Source: Bryobacterales bacterium (lineage in GTDB: Bacteria > Acidobacteriota > Terriglobia > Bryobacterales > Bryobacteraceae). From it: a DNA stretch of 64,000 nucleotides. The first letter of the stretch is position 1, and each line of letters starts with the position of its first letter. Under the pieces are notes generated by a model that was given only the letters and a program-made list of their open reading frames with translations, was not told the origin of the DNA and ran no database searches. The stretch is taken from assembly GCA_003162425.1 (NCBI GenBank), contig PMOK01000091.1, forward strand, positions 3,667 to 67,666. The letters are read 5' to 3'. A program made the position numbers and the translations under genes. This document shows positions 52,152-60,805 of this stretch, piece by piece.

Positions 52152-52300
52152 CAGAGGTCGGTTGGCCGCGAGCTCTCCTTTCGAAGCGCCCAGATCAACG
52201 CGACGAATTCTTCCGCGCCTTCAGGGTCATACTCGGTGTCCCTCTTCAGGTCATCGAGAGTGACGGGCGGCTTGAGAACCACGCCGGCCGGAAGTCGCAC
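52151..52300 (-). CDS. Small antitoxin-like ORF upstream of the broken VapC
   Basis: A 49-residue frame from GTG 52300 to TGA 52151-52153. The product contains VVLKPPVTLDDLKRDTEYDP and an acidic helical tail (EGAEEFVALIWALRKE), the size and type of a toxin-binding antitoxin. The stop overlaps the start of the VapC pseudogene by one base. The in-frame sequence is open for only a few codons further upstream, so the DNA-binding part may be missing. It is assigned from position and overlap, not from a recognised family. Confidence 0.5.
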   Translation of the reverse strand: MRLPAGVVLKPPVTLDDLKRDTEYDPEGAEEFVALIWALRKESSRPTDL

Positions 52301-52348
52301 CTGATTCGCTCCGGTTTCCGTTTTGTCGGCCCGCTACGCAATTCTGCG

Positions 52349-52375
52349 CTTGCGATACGCAAGATTACGTATAAT
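52349..52375 (+). promoter_or_regulatory. Palindromic operator and -10 element of the Xre-RES operon
   Basis: CTTGCGATACGCAAG (52349-52363) is a perfect 6-3-6 inverted repeat. A -10-like TATAAT lies at 52370-52375, and the Xre ATG at 52391 follows AGAGGA. Placement at the promoter suits self-repression by the Xre antitoxin. Confidence 0.55.
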
Positions 52376-52390
52376 GAATTAGAGGACATT

Positions 52391-53101
52391 ATGGCAAGCA
52401 TTGTGGTGTGTGCTGAACCCGGGTGTTGGCGGCAGGCAGGCCGTTTTGCGGAGAAAGCGCTCGGCGATGCTGAACTGAAAAGTTTTGAGGCCTTGCGGCG
52501 GAGAGCGCCGGTTCAACCCATACTCGTATTCTTAACCAACACGGACTACCATCGTCTTCGCTCGCTTCTACGGACACTGAAACCGGCCAGTCCCGACGTG
52601 GTGATCTATTATGCGAATCGCCTTGCGCCTGAGGAAGCCGCGCAGCTCGGTAAACTCGTCGGTGAGACGCGTCCCAATCACACAAGCGTCGTGTTTGAGG
52701 CGAAAGCCGCGGCGGCCTCGGTGCTGGGCCATTCGCGGTCTTCCGGTCCAGGAAATGGCCGCGCGCCTTCTCCTAATGGGACCCAGGCAAATCGCACCCG
52801 GCGGCTGCGTGAACACTTCCGACTGACCCAAACGGAGCTGGCTAACACCCTCGGTATCAGCCTGAGGACCGTGCAAAACTGGGAGCGGGCCAGTGTGGCA
52901 GCGAGACCACGTCAACTCCGGGATCTTGAGGAGCTTTGGTCCATTCTCAAGGAGTCGATTAAAGGCCCGGACATTCCGGCTTGGCTGCGATCGGAAAGCG
53001 ATGCCTTTGCGGGACAGCGTCCGATCGAACTTCTGAAAGAAGGGAAAGCGCGCGACATCATCGTCGAATTTCGGCGCCTTCAGGCTGGAGAACCGGTTTG
53101 A
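52391..53101 (+). CDS. Xre/MbcA/ParS-type antitoxin with an extra N-terminal domain
   Basis: Protein of 236 residues. Residues 136-170 form an Xre-like helix-turn-helix (HFRLTQTELANTLGISLRTVQNWERA). Residues 195-236 (DIPAWLRSESDAFAGQRPIELLKEGKARDIIVEFRRLQ) are the C-terminal toxin-binding domain of Xre/MbcA/ParS antitoxins. The first 110 residues are an extra region with an alternating strand/helix pattern (PILVFLTNTDYHRLRSLL, PDVVIYYANRL), perhaps receiver-like, joined by a Gly/Ser/Pro linker. That makes it much longer than usual antitoxins. It overlaps the RES toxin gene by four bases. Confidence 0.85.
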   Translation: MASIVVCAEPGCWRQAGRFAEKALGDAELKSFEALRRRAPVQPILVFLTNTDYHRLRSLLRTLKPASPDVVIYYANRLAPEEAAQLGKLVGETRPNHTSVVFEAKAAAASVLGHSRSSGPGNGRAPSPNGTQANRTRRLREHFRLTQTELANTLGISLRTVQNWERASVAARPRQLRDLEELWSILKESIKGPDIPAWLRSESDAFAGQRPIELLKEGKARDIIVEFRRLQAGEPV

Positions 53102-53586
53102 GGCTACTAGGAAGTGCTGCGCGAAAGCAGCGCACGGAGTTGATCGCGCGTGCCATTCCGCTCCACGGCGATTTCTTCCGGTCGGTAGCATTCCGGTATT
53201 TTCATCCCGACGTTCTCATCAGTGGCGAAGGGACTCGGTTGAACGGCGGTCGAAGCCAGATCGCTGTCGGGGAGTATCCACGGACGACGTACGTCCTCCC
53301 GGTGGCAACGACTCGAAATCTTCATTTGGCCGCGAGGCTTCCATCGGAACTCGCAAAAGTCGTGCGGCTCTGTCTACGTATGCGCGGACATTCTGCTTCC
53401 CAGGAGTTGGCTGCCATCTGGATTTCGGAGGATATCGACAGTGTCGTTTTTCCGTCTGCGACAGGCGCCGGCCGAAACGTTGCAGTGTATCTGGCGAACG
53501 CTGCATCTGGTAGTGTCGTCGTTCGCAATCGTGACGTAGTTTTGGCGGCCCTGCGCCGACCACGTGCGGGGAAACGTGGCCGATAG
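53098..53586 (+). CDS. RES-domain toxin
   Basis: Protein of 162 residues with the RES pattern: FFRSVAFRYFHPDVLISGEGTRLNGGRSQIAVG near the start and DSVVFPSATGAGRNVAVYL near the end. Known RES toxins, such as MbcT, break down NAD+. The match is divergent: the Tyr/Glu/Ser part of the usual family is replaced by YVLPVATTRNLHLA, so activity is not certain. The start is the TTG at 53098 inside the antitoxin stop (TTGA), giving translational coupling; this position and the Xre partner support the call. Confidence 0.82.
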   Translation: MRLLGSAARKQRTELIARAIPLHGDFFRSVAFRYFHPDVLISGEGTRLNGGRSQIAVGEYPRTTYVLPVATTRNLHLAARLPSELAKVVRLCLRMRGHSASQELAAIWISEDIDSVVFPSATGAGRNVAVYLANAASGSVVVRNRDVVLAALRRPRAGKRGR

Positions 53587-53716
53587 CGGTTCGTTTCTGA
53601 CTCGGCGGAGTTGCGCCACGGCGGCGACTGTCGCCGCTCGTATTCCTTTCTCAGCGCCCGTTGGCGTGGGACTGCCATTCCGGAATACGATGGAGTATTC
53701 CCTGGAGCCGCCACGC

Positions 53717-54964
53717 ATGTTCGTCAAGAGCACGGTGATAGCTTGCCTCGCTCACCTGCTTTGTGGCGGCCTGCTTTTCGCGCAGGCTCCCGCCTCCGTT
53801 GCGGATCTGGAAGCTCTGGCCCGCCAACGCCTGGACGCGCGCGACGCGGGCGGAGCTCTTGCGGCGTACCAAAAGCTGGCGGAGCTGGTTCCGAAGTCCG
53901 CCGTTTATCAGGACCAGGTCGGCTTTCTGCTAGCAGCCACCAACCGGTCCGCGGAAGCCATTCCACATTTCCAGCACGCCACGGAACTGGATCCGAAAAT
54001 GGCGCAGGCCTGGTATCACCTGGGCGCAGCCCTATTCTTGGCGCAGAAAGCCGATCCCGCCACAAGCGCCCTGCAGAAGGCCGTGGCGCTTGACCCCGCG
54101 AATGGCGAGTATCGCTTCCGCCTGGGTAGCGTCTACAACGAAACCGGGCATTTCGCGGAAGCAACCCGCGAACTGGCGCGGGCTTCGCGGCAACTGCCGT
54201 CGAACGCGAAGGTTTGGGAAACGCTGGCAATCGCCTACGAGCGGCAACACCTCTTCAAGCAGGCGCGCGACGCGTACCGGCAGGCGGTCCAGCTCGATCC
54301 GAAGAACGTCTCAGTTCGAAACGGCTTTGCAAACGCGCTGGTGCGGTCGGGCGATCCGGCTGGAGGACTCCGGGAATTTCGACGGATTCTCGAGAGCGAT
54401 CCGAACAATGTGCGCGTGCAAGTGAATATCGGTTACGCATACATCGCTGCCGGGGACAATCAGGCCGCGATCAAACAGCTTTCGGCGGTGATTCGAAATC
54501 ATCCCGATGACGCCGGCGCGCATTATGACTTGGGGATTGCCTACAAAGCGCTCGACGATTTGCCTCACGCTCGCACCGAACTGGAGCAAGCCGTGCATCT
54601 GGAGCCGTCGCTAGCCGAGGCGCATTTCAGCCTGGCCATGACGTACATCGACGCTGGCATGCCGAATCAGGCCGTCGAACAATTGCGCGCGGCAGTGGCG
54701 CAGCGTCCCACATACAACGAAGCCTGGTATATTCTCGGCACCACACTGAAGCAGCAGGGCGATGTGGATGGCGCCATCGAAGCTCTCAGGCGCTCGGTCG
54801 CGCTGGACGATCTGAACGCGCCCGCTTGGAACAATCTGGGGCTGCTTCTGCGGCGGAAGGGCGACACTGCCGGAGCGGAGGAGGCTTTCCGGAAAGCGGC
54901 CGCAATCCGAAAATCAGAAGAGGAGGAGAAAGAAAAGAAGTTGCAGCAGGGAGTGAAGAAGTAG
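53717..54964 (+). CDS. Secreted TPR-repeat protein
   Basis: Protein of 415 residues: a signal peptide (about 1-23, MFVKSTVIACLAHLLCGGLLFAQ) and about ten tetratricopeptide repeats (for example KAWETLAIAYERQHLFKQARD-type units and AWNNLGLLLRRKGDTAGAEE). The tail is charged (KSEEEEKEKKLQQGVKK). The start is put at 53717 for the signal peptide, with GGAG 9 bp upstream; longer in-frame starts add non-exported sequence. It converges with the CRTAC1/cytochrome gene group; a shared function is possible because the cytochrome also carries TPRs. Confidence 0.85.
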   Translation: MFVKSTVIACLAHLLCGGLLFAQAPASVADLEALARQRLDARDAGGALAAYQKLAELVPKSAVYQDQVGFLLAATNRSAEAIPHFQHATELDPKMAQAWYHLGAALFLAQKADPATSALQKAVALDPANGEYRFRLGSVYNETGHFAEATRELARASRQLPSNAKVWETLAIAYERQHLFKQARDAYRQAVQLDPKNVSVRNGFANALVRSGDPAGGLREFRRILESDPNNVRVQVNIGYAYIAAGDNQAAIKQLSAVIRNHPDDAGAHYDLGIAYKALDDLPHARTELEQAVHLEPSLAEAHFSLAMTYIDAGMPNQAVEQLRAAVAQRPTYNEAWYILGTTLKQQGDVDGAIEALRRSVALDDLNAPAWNNLGLLLRRKGDTAGAEEAFRKAAAIRKSEEEEKEKKLQQGVKK

Positions 54965-54967
54965 GTT

Positions 54968-55411
54968 TTAGAACAAAATCCCAGCCACTTGTTCGGCTAC
55001 TTTGCGTACCTTCTCACGCATGACTTTCGGCGCAGTCGATCGATCGTTGGTGCTAATTCGCACCAAGAAGGCTTGGTCGCGCACTCTTCCTACTACCTGT
55101 TCGGCCAACCATCCTTGTTTGCCTTCGTAAGTGCAGGCCAGCGCTTCGTTGCCGACGGCTTTTAGTGGTTCAGCGCCTGAACCACACTGCGCGTGCGGTG
55201 CGCTGGTCGAAGCAACCTCGATCCGCAGCGTCATTTCGTGACCGCCATCCTGCCTGACAAATTCGCAGCTCCCAGGAGTCAGCGTCATATGGACCGCGCC
55301 GCCCAGGAACCCTGACGCGGTCGCGACATTCAACCAGGGACAGCGTTCTTCCCCCGTCGCCATCCCGGCCATGCATAATGCGATCCCGAAGATTAGCCCA
55401 ACGCACCTCAC
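54968..55411 (-). CDS. Small secreted hypothetical protein
   Basis: Protein of 147 residues with a signal peptide (about 1-20, ending MAGMATGEE). It has four cysteines after the signal (CPWLN, CEF, CGSG, CTY), which could form two disulfides. Not recognised. The GTG start overlaps the CRTAC1 stop by four bases (GTGA), so it is the last gene of the cytochrome - CRTAC1 operon and presumably works with them outside the cytoplasm. Confidence 0.75.
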   Translation of the reverse strand: MRCVGLIFGIALCMAGMATGEERCPWLNVATASGFLGGAVHMTLTPGSCEFVRQDGGHEMTLRIEVASTSAPHAQCGSGAEPLKAVGNEALACTYEGKQGWLAEQVVGRVRDQAFLVRISTNDRSTAPKVMREKVRKVAEQVAGILF

Positions 55412-57255
55412 GATTGGCTCTTCCGAGCGGCCTGCAGCGATTCTGCCTTTAAGATCTTGCCACCTTCCTGGATGACGTAGAGCTTATTCACTTCCAGATC
55501 CTTCAATTCATCCACCTGCCCGCTCAGCCATCGAATCTCGATCTTGTCCACTTTCGTGGCTTGATCCAGGCCGAAGTGCATGCGCAGATCGTTCTGGGAA
55601 AAATAGCTTCCGCCGCTGCGCAATTCGTCCATTTGCGCCAGCGCTTTTTCTGCGCCCGGCTTGGTCTTGGCAGTCACGATGACGCGGGTGCCAATACCGG
55701 TGCGGTTCGATTTCACGCCCTGGAGTTTAATCTTGATCCAATTCCGGTTCAGAGTGGAATCACAGCGTAAGAGCTGTGGAATCGCGTTAACACAATTTAC
55801 CGCGACGTCTAAATCGCCATCGTTATCGTAGTCGCCGAAAGCGCACCCGCGCGCCGGCGCGTTCTCCAGAATGCCGGGACCGCCTTTATCAGTTACGTCT
55901 TCAAAACGCCCATTCTGTAAGTTGCGGTAAAGATATTTGTGCTCCGCATACTTCAAATCCGCGTTGGACTTATCCACTTCCGGATAGACGTGACCGTTCG
56001 ACATCAGTATGTCGAGCCATCCGTCATTGTCCATATCGAAAAAGCCCACGCCCCAACCTAAGAGGCGCGTATTTACTCCGAGACCGCTCGGATAGGTGCG
56101 ATCTTCGAACGTGGCGTCGCCCAGGTTGGTGTACAGCGAATCCGTGTCGCCGGCAAAGTTGGTTTTAACCACATCTAGATTACCGTCGCGGTTGTAGTCG
56201 CCGATGGAGACACCCATGCCGGCTTGTGGCTTGCCCTCGGGCGAGAGTGCGGCTCCCGATTCGATGGCGATGTCCTTGAAAGTTCCGTCTTTTTGATTCT
56301 GATAAAGCGTAGCGGTGCTGGAGTCGTTGGCGACGTAGATATCCGGCCATCCGTCGTTATCCAGGTCGGACGCGGCGACGCTCAAGCCATAGGTGCCCGG
56401 CGTGTTCCAGATGCCGGCCTTCTCGCTGACGTCGGTGAATGTCCCCTTGCCGTTGTTGTGGTACAGGATATTCTTGCCGCCGCGCAATCCGGGAGGTCCG
56501 CAGGCCACTAACATTCCCTTGTAAGTGCAAGGACCGGCTTCTGGCGGTGGAGCGGTTTTCAGATCGAAATCGACATAGTTGGCGACGAACAGATCCACGT
56601 TCCCATCTTTGTCGTAATCCACAAACGTGCAGCCGGTGTTCCAGCGGATCTTCTCCCCGGGCTGGATTAAGCCCGCCTCCTTGGTAACGTCGGTGAAAGT
56701 TCCGTCGCCGTGATTGCGGTAAAGCGCGTTCTGCCCGTAGTAAGTCACGAACAGATCGTCATAGCCGTCGTTGTCATAGTCGCCGACGCAGCAGGCTTGT
56801 CCCCAACCGGTTTTATGCTCCAGGCCAGAACCTTTTGTTACATCGGTGAAAGTGCCGTCCCGGTTGTTCTTGAAGAGATGGCAGCGCGGCTCCTGCCCGG
56901 TGGGAAACCCTTCGAGACGCCAGCCATTTACCAAAAACACATCCAACCAGCCATCCTGGTCGTAATCGTAAAACGCTAATCCGCAACCGGTGGTTTCGAG
57001 AAGATACTTGTTCTTCCCTTCCCCGCCGTAAATGGTCTTGACAGCCAAGCCGGATTCCTTTACAACGTCCACAAAGCTGAGCCCCAGCGGTGTACCTTCA
57101 ATCGGTGACTTAGGACCGGGAGCAGCTGGCTTAGGCTTGGCGTCATAACTGCGTTCGGTAGGACCGATAGGTTTCTGACCGAGCGCCAGTAAGTCGGAAA
57201 AGGGAAGCACCAAAGCAGTGCGGCTTAGTGAACGAACAAATTGCCGGCGAATCAC
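55408..57255 (-). CDS. CRTAC1-family protein with FG-GAP/VCBS repeats and ASPIC/UnbV domain
   Basis: Protein of 615 residues. The N-terminal region (RRQFVRSLSRTALVLPFSDLLAL) resembles a Tat-type signal. The main part holds at least seven calcium-binding-type repeats (DYDQDGWLDVFLVN, DYDNDGYDDLFVTY, DYDKDGNVDLFVAN, DLDNDGWPDIYVAN, DYNRDGNLDVVKTN, DMDNDGWLDILMSN, DYDNDGDLDVAVN), a beta-propeller pattern. The C-terminal 100 residues are the ASPIC/UnbV domain (GIGTRVIVTA, LRMHFGLDQATKVDKIEIRW). Starts at a GTG that overlaps the cytochrome stop. The function is unknown; the pairing with a multiheme cytochrome/TPR protein suggests an extracytoplasmic complex. Confidence 0.92.
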   Translation of the reverse strand: MIRRQFVRSLSRTALVLPFSDLLALGQKPIGPTERSYDAKPKPAAPGPKSPIEGTPLGLSFVDVVKESGLAVKTIYGGEGKNKYLLETTGCGLAFYDYDQDGWLDVFLVNGWRLEGFPTGQEPRCHLFKNNRDGTFTDVTKGSGLEHKTGWGQACCVGDYDNDGYDDLFVTYYGQNALYRNHGDGTFTDVTKEAGLIQPGEKIRWNTGCTFVDYDKDGNVDLFVANYVDFDLKTAPPPEAGPCTYKGMLVACGPPGLRGGKNILYHNNGKGTFTDVSEKAGIWNTPGTYGLSVAASDLDNDGWPDIYVANDSSTATLYQNQKDGTFKDIAIESGAALSPEGKPQAGMGVSIGDYNRDGNLDVVKTNFAGDTDSLYTNLGDATFEDRTYPSGLGVNTRLLGWGVGFFDMDNDGWLDILMSNGHVYPEVDKSNADLKYAEHKYLYRNLQNGRFEDVTDKGGPGILENAPARGCAFGDYDNDGDLDVAVNCVNAIPQLLRCDSTLNRNWIKIKLQGVKSNRTGIGTRVIVTAKTKPGAEKALAQMDELRSGGSYFSQNDLRMHFGLDQATKVDKIEIRWLSGQVDELKDLEVNKLYVIQEGGKILKAESLQAARKSQS

Positions 57256-59456
57256 TTACCCTGGCCTCCGCCGCCTGTGGCTGTCACTGGATGCGGTAAA
57301 TCCGTGTGCATGTGCCAGGGCACGCTTTCATTCGAAATCTCCGGATGCTGCCGCAGAAACTCCAGAGAGTAAGTGGGAGCGCCGGGATCTACTTGTTTGG
57401 TAGCAAACATCGCAGCCTGTTCGGCAGCCTTTTCCTTCATCCCCATGCGCCGGTACAACACGGCCAAATTGTAATGCGCAGCAAGATCGTCGGGATCGAT
57501 GGCCTGCAACGCTTCAAACTGCTGCCGCGCCTCTTCATAGCTGTGACGCTGATAATAAGCGATCCCTAGTTCGCGCCGTGGATCGCGTGCTTGCGGATAC
57601 TGTTCCACCACCCTTTGGAGGTCGGCCAGCTCTTCATCGAAGTGCCCTTCGCGCCTTTCCACTAGCGCCAGGTAGTAAAGCGCACGCCCGTTGTTGGGGC
57701 TCACCTCCAGAGCCTTCTCCAGGCTGGCACGCGCCGAAGAGTACTTCTCCCATTCGATGTAAGTCAGCGCGATGTTTGTGTAGCCATCCGCGTAATCGGG
57801 ACGCAACTTCGGAACCTGCTCGAAAGCTTGCATGGCATCGGCGTATTGCAATTGATCCAGGAACCCGATGCCCAGGTTATTCCAGCGCATCCAATCGGGA
57901 TTGTCCTGTTTGTCGGGACTGACCGGGTTATCTCCGAGATTCAGGATGCGCGTACGGGATTGAAGCTCTACCACCGGGTACGCGGGATGATCCGTTCCAA
58001 AGATATTATTCAAGTAACTTTGGCGTAAGTGGCGATAGTTCACGCGGGCCGTTACAGTAAGTGGACCCTTGGCGTCCGCTGGAATGTGGAATTGATAGCG
58101 CACCAGCGCGGAACGGCCGGATTGTATGGTGTTGTCATAAGCCACGGACTGAATGGTCCAGACTTTATGATTGTCCACGAATGTTCCGTCGGTATTTACG
58201 GGCCGGTTAGTGAAGCTGTGCGCGCCCGGTTCGAGCGAGCCGTCCGGTTTTAGGAAACCGCTGTGATAAATCTCCGTACCCGCGGCATCCGAAACCTGAA
58301 ACTCCACCCATGGCTCATACAAATCGCGTACTTCGGGAACCAGCGAGTGGCCGATGTTCTTGTTCTGGATCACCACCATCATTTGCACAGTGTCGTCCGG
58401 CGCCAGCTTGAAAGCCGTGGAACCGAGCGGCGCGATCATGCCTTCTTCGGAGTTTTTCTTGATCGCAAACAGGTCCACGTTCAGGTAGTTGCCAGATTTC
58501 AAAAATTCGACGGTCTTCTGCAACTGCTCATCGAAACCGTAGTAGAAAGGCACGGCCGTGTTGCCGGCCGGCCAGCGATGCGAAACTAGCGTGCCATGCT
58601 TGGCGCCGTCATCTTTCAGCTTTATCGGCGACCGTTGCATGTGGCAATCCTGGCAGGTGGTGAAACTGGTGGTGTAAAACGTGAGCGGATTGCGGTTCGA
58701 AAATTTCGAGTTCTGCCATTCGTCGTACACAGTGAACGCCTTGATGAACTTATAGTCATTCAATGGATTCGGCAGATTCGCCTTGTGACAGGCAGCGCAA
58801 AACTCCGGTGTCCGGTAGAAGGATTGCATCACCGCGCGGGAGTGACGGTCGGGATGCTGGCGGATCTCTTCATCCGGCACTATACCCGGAATCCGCTTGC
58901 CGTCCTCATCCACCAGCACTGAAGGAATGCCGAAAACGAACCCACCATTCCCGTTGGTGGATTGCAGCTTTTGAATGGAATGGCACGTGGTGCAGGTGAG
59001 ACCGTCCTCGTCAAAACCGCGATCCACCTGAGAGTCTTGGGTCAGCCCTCCCGCGAGCACGGCGACTGGATTGTGGCAGCTATCGCAGTGACGCGTAAAT
59101 TCGATGCCTTTGGTTCGGAGCAGAATATTTACGCTGGTGCGATAGAAAGGCGTGCGAAAGGAGTTGGAATGCAGCGCCTGACGCCACTGGCTATAGGCTT
59201 CCGCGTGACAGCGGCTGCAGTATTCCGCAGTGGGAAACGCCGTCGATGGAATGAAATCGTTGCCGTCCACCGCCGCGTTACCGGGCGTGGAAATCTTGTC
59301 TTTCCCGAAGCGGAAATTGTACGTTTCGCGTATCTTGGCGGCGTACGCCCGGCGGTCACTATCCTCATCCTGCTGTGCGCTCGCTGGCGCAAATGAAAAA
59401 ACGAACCCAGCGAGAACAACCACCACCGAAAGCTTAGGCCAGGTCTTGAGCCACAC
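57252..59456 (-). CDS. Secreted pentaheme cytochrome c with C-terminal TPR repeats
   Basis: Protein of 734 residues. Signal peptide about 1-28 (ends FAPASAQQ). Five heme-binding motifs: CSRCH (80-84), CDSCH (124-128), CTTCH (155-159), CAACH (220-224) and CQDCH (268-272), arranged like a cytochrome c554/multiheme family protein. A beta-rich middle (about 300-500) and about five TPR units (about 525-690, for example NNGRALYYLALVERREGHFD) follow. It would carry electrons in the periplasm or on the cell surface; donor and acceptor are unknown. GTG start at 59456 with AGGAGG 6 bp upstream. First gene of the three-gene overlapping operon. Confidence 0.93.
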   Translation of the reverse strand: MWLKTWPKLSVVVVLAGFVFSFAPASAQQDEDSDRRAYAAKIRETYNFRFGKDKISTPGNAAVDGNDFIPSTAFPTAEYCSRCHAEAYSQWRQALHSNSFRTPFYRTSVNILLRTKGIEFTRHCDSCHNPVAVLAGGLTQDSQVDRGFDEDGLTCTTCHSIQKLQSTNGNGGFVFGIPSVLVDEDGKRIPGIVPDEEIRQHPDRHSRAVMQSFYRTPEFCAACHKANLPNPLNDYKFIKAFTVYDEWQNSKFSNRNPLTFYTTSFTTCQDCHMQRSPIKLKDDGAKHGTLVSHRWPAGNTAVPFYYGFDEQLQKTVEFLKSGNYLNVDLFAIKKNSEEGMIAPLGSTAFKLAPDDTVQMMVVIQNKNIGHSLVPEVRDLYEPWVEFQVSDAAGTEIYHSGFLKPDGSLEPGAHSFTNRPVNTDGTFVDNHKVWTIQSVAYDNTIQSGRSALVRYQFHIPADAKGPLTVTARVNYRHLRQSYLNNIFGTDHPAYPVVELQSRTRILNLGDNPVSPDKQDNPDWMRWNNLGIGFLDQLQYADAMQAFEQVPKLRPDYADGYTNIALTYIEWEKYSSARASLEKALEVSPNNGRALYYLALVERREGHFDEELADLQRVVEQYPQARDPRRELGIAYYQRHSYEEARQQFEALQAIDPDDLAAHYNLAVLYRRMGMKEKAAEQAAMFATKQVDPGAPTYSLEFLRQHPEISNESVPWHMHTDLPHPVTATGGGGQGK

Positions 59457-59507
59457 GGCATCCTCCTGCCTGATGAATCTTTGGATAAGTATAGCAGGAT
59501 GCGATGG

Positions 59508-60608
59508 TTAGTGGTTCGCGAGCGAATAGCTTGTGCTCCGTCCACCCGAAGGGTTCCGAACCAGAATGCCGCGTTCGACCAAGGGAAGAATGTCACGCCA
59601 AGCTGTATCCTGAGAGCACTTGGTGAGCTCAGCGCACTTCGACGTGGTGAGCTTGCCGGTGAAGCCGTCCAGCAAACGATTCAGCATGAGCCGTTGCCGG
59701 GGATTGAACGGAACCTCTTGATTGCGCTCCCAGAACCGCGCCTTGTTCAGAACGCCGCCGAGCATGGTCTGTGCACCGTCGACGGCACGCCCTAAACAAT
59801 CCAGAAACCATTCCATCCAAGGCGTGATGTCCATGGTTCCTTTCTGGGTCTGCTCCAGAATCTCGTAGTACGCCGCGCGCTGCTGCCGGATTTGCGCGGA
59901 CATGCTGTAGAAGCGCTGCGGGCTATCTTCAGAGCGTGCCAAAACGATATCCGCAATCGCTCGTGCAATTCGCCCATTACCATCCTCGAACGGATGGATG
60001 GTGACGAACCAGAGGTGGGCCAAGCCTGCTTTCAAAACCAGATCCGTGCCCGCGTTTGCGTTGAACCAATCCAGAAACACTCTCATCTCTCCATCCACGC
60101 GTGCCGCCGCGGGCGCTTCGAAATGGACTCGCTCTCTGTCGATTGCACCAGAAACCACCTGCATCGGGCCAGTGCGGTCTTCACGCCAGCCTCCTGCCGT
60201 AATCTTGCTGAGGCCGCTACGCCCGGTGGGAAACAGCGACGCATGCCACCCAAAGAGTCTTTCCACGGTGAGCGGCTGGTCGTAGTGGCGTGTGCCGTCG
60301 AGCATCATTTCAACTATCCCCTCGACATTGGGGTCTGCCTTCTTCAGTGCGCCGATATCCGCGCCGAGACGGCGCGCAATCGAGGATCTAACCTGTTCCG
60401 CATCAAGCTTCTCGCCTTCGATCTCGCTGCTTTTGATCACGTCGGCTGTCATGGTTTCAAGGATGGCTTCCTGGCGTAAGTTGAATCCAAGCGCTTCCAT
60501 GCGGCCCAGTAACCGGCCCTGCCGGTGCCGAATATCGGCCAGAGGTTCAGCGAGGCGTTCACGGTCCCAGGTGAGATGGGGCCAATCCGAAAGTTCATGG
60601 ATATACAT
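59508..60608 (-). CDS. Fic-domain protein with N-terminal inhibitory motif and C-terminal winged helix
   Basis: Protein of 366 residues. The catalytic motif HPFEDGNGRIAR (205-216) is intact, so it should transfer AMP (or remove it) on protein hydroxyls. The motif SSEIEGE (60-66) fits the inhibitory (S/T)xxxE(G/N) helix of class II Fic proteins, placed N-terminally. The C-terminal 90 residues (LTTSKCAELTKCSQDTAWRDILPLVERGILVR) form a winged-helix-like DNA-binding domain. The ATG at 60608 is preferred to a TTG 9 bp upstream. Four copies of a short box lie across its promoter and could be bound by the winged helix. Confidence 0.92.
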   Translation of the reverse strand: MYIHELSDWPHLTWDRERLAEPLADIRHRQGRLLGRMEALGFNLRQEAILETMTADVIKSSEIEGEKLDAEQVRSSIARRLGADIGALKKADPNVEGIVEMMLDGTRHYDQPLTVERLFGWHASLFPTGRSGLSKITAGGWREDRTGPMQVVSGAIDRERVHFEAPAAARVDGEMRVFLDWFNANAGTDLVLKAGLAHLWFVTIHPFEDGNGRIARAIADIVLARSEDSPQRFYSMSAQIRQQRAAYYEILEQTQKGTMDITPWMEWFLDCLGRAVDGAQTMLGGVLNKARFWERNQEVPFNPRQRLMLNRLLDGFTGKLTTSKCAELTKCSQDTAWRDILPLVERGILVRNPSGGRSTSYSLANH

Positions 60609-60705
60609 TCTCCGCAATTCCTAAGGAGATTATAGACCACAATCTCCGCTTATGAAAGTTTTCGACGCATTCTATGCGGAGAATAGCCGACCTAATCTCC
60701 GCATG
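60607..60705. promoter_or_regulatory. Array of four ATTCTCCGCAT-like boxes upstream of the fic gene
   Basis: Boxes at 60607-60619 (ATTCTCCGCAATT), 60641-60653 (AATCTCCGCTTAT), 60673-60685 in opposite orientation (TATGCGGAGAATA) and 60693-60705 (TAATCTCCGCATG). A fifth partial copy, GGAGATTATA, is at 60624-60633. The centres are about 34, 32 and 20 bp apart. They cover the fic start codon and promoter, the position of an autoregulatory operator. Confidence 0.7.
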
Positions 60706-60805
60706 AAATCGCTGACCCCCTCAGAAGCCCATTTTCTTGACTCACCAGGCCAATGTTGGCCGATTGAACACTCAAATCTTTGCCTGGCGAAGCTGTATGA
60801 ATTAA

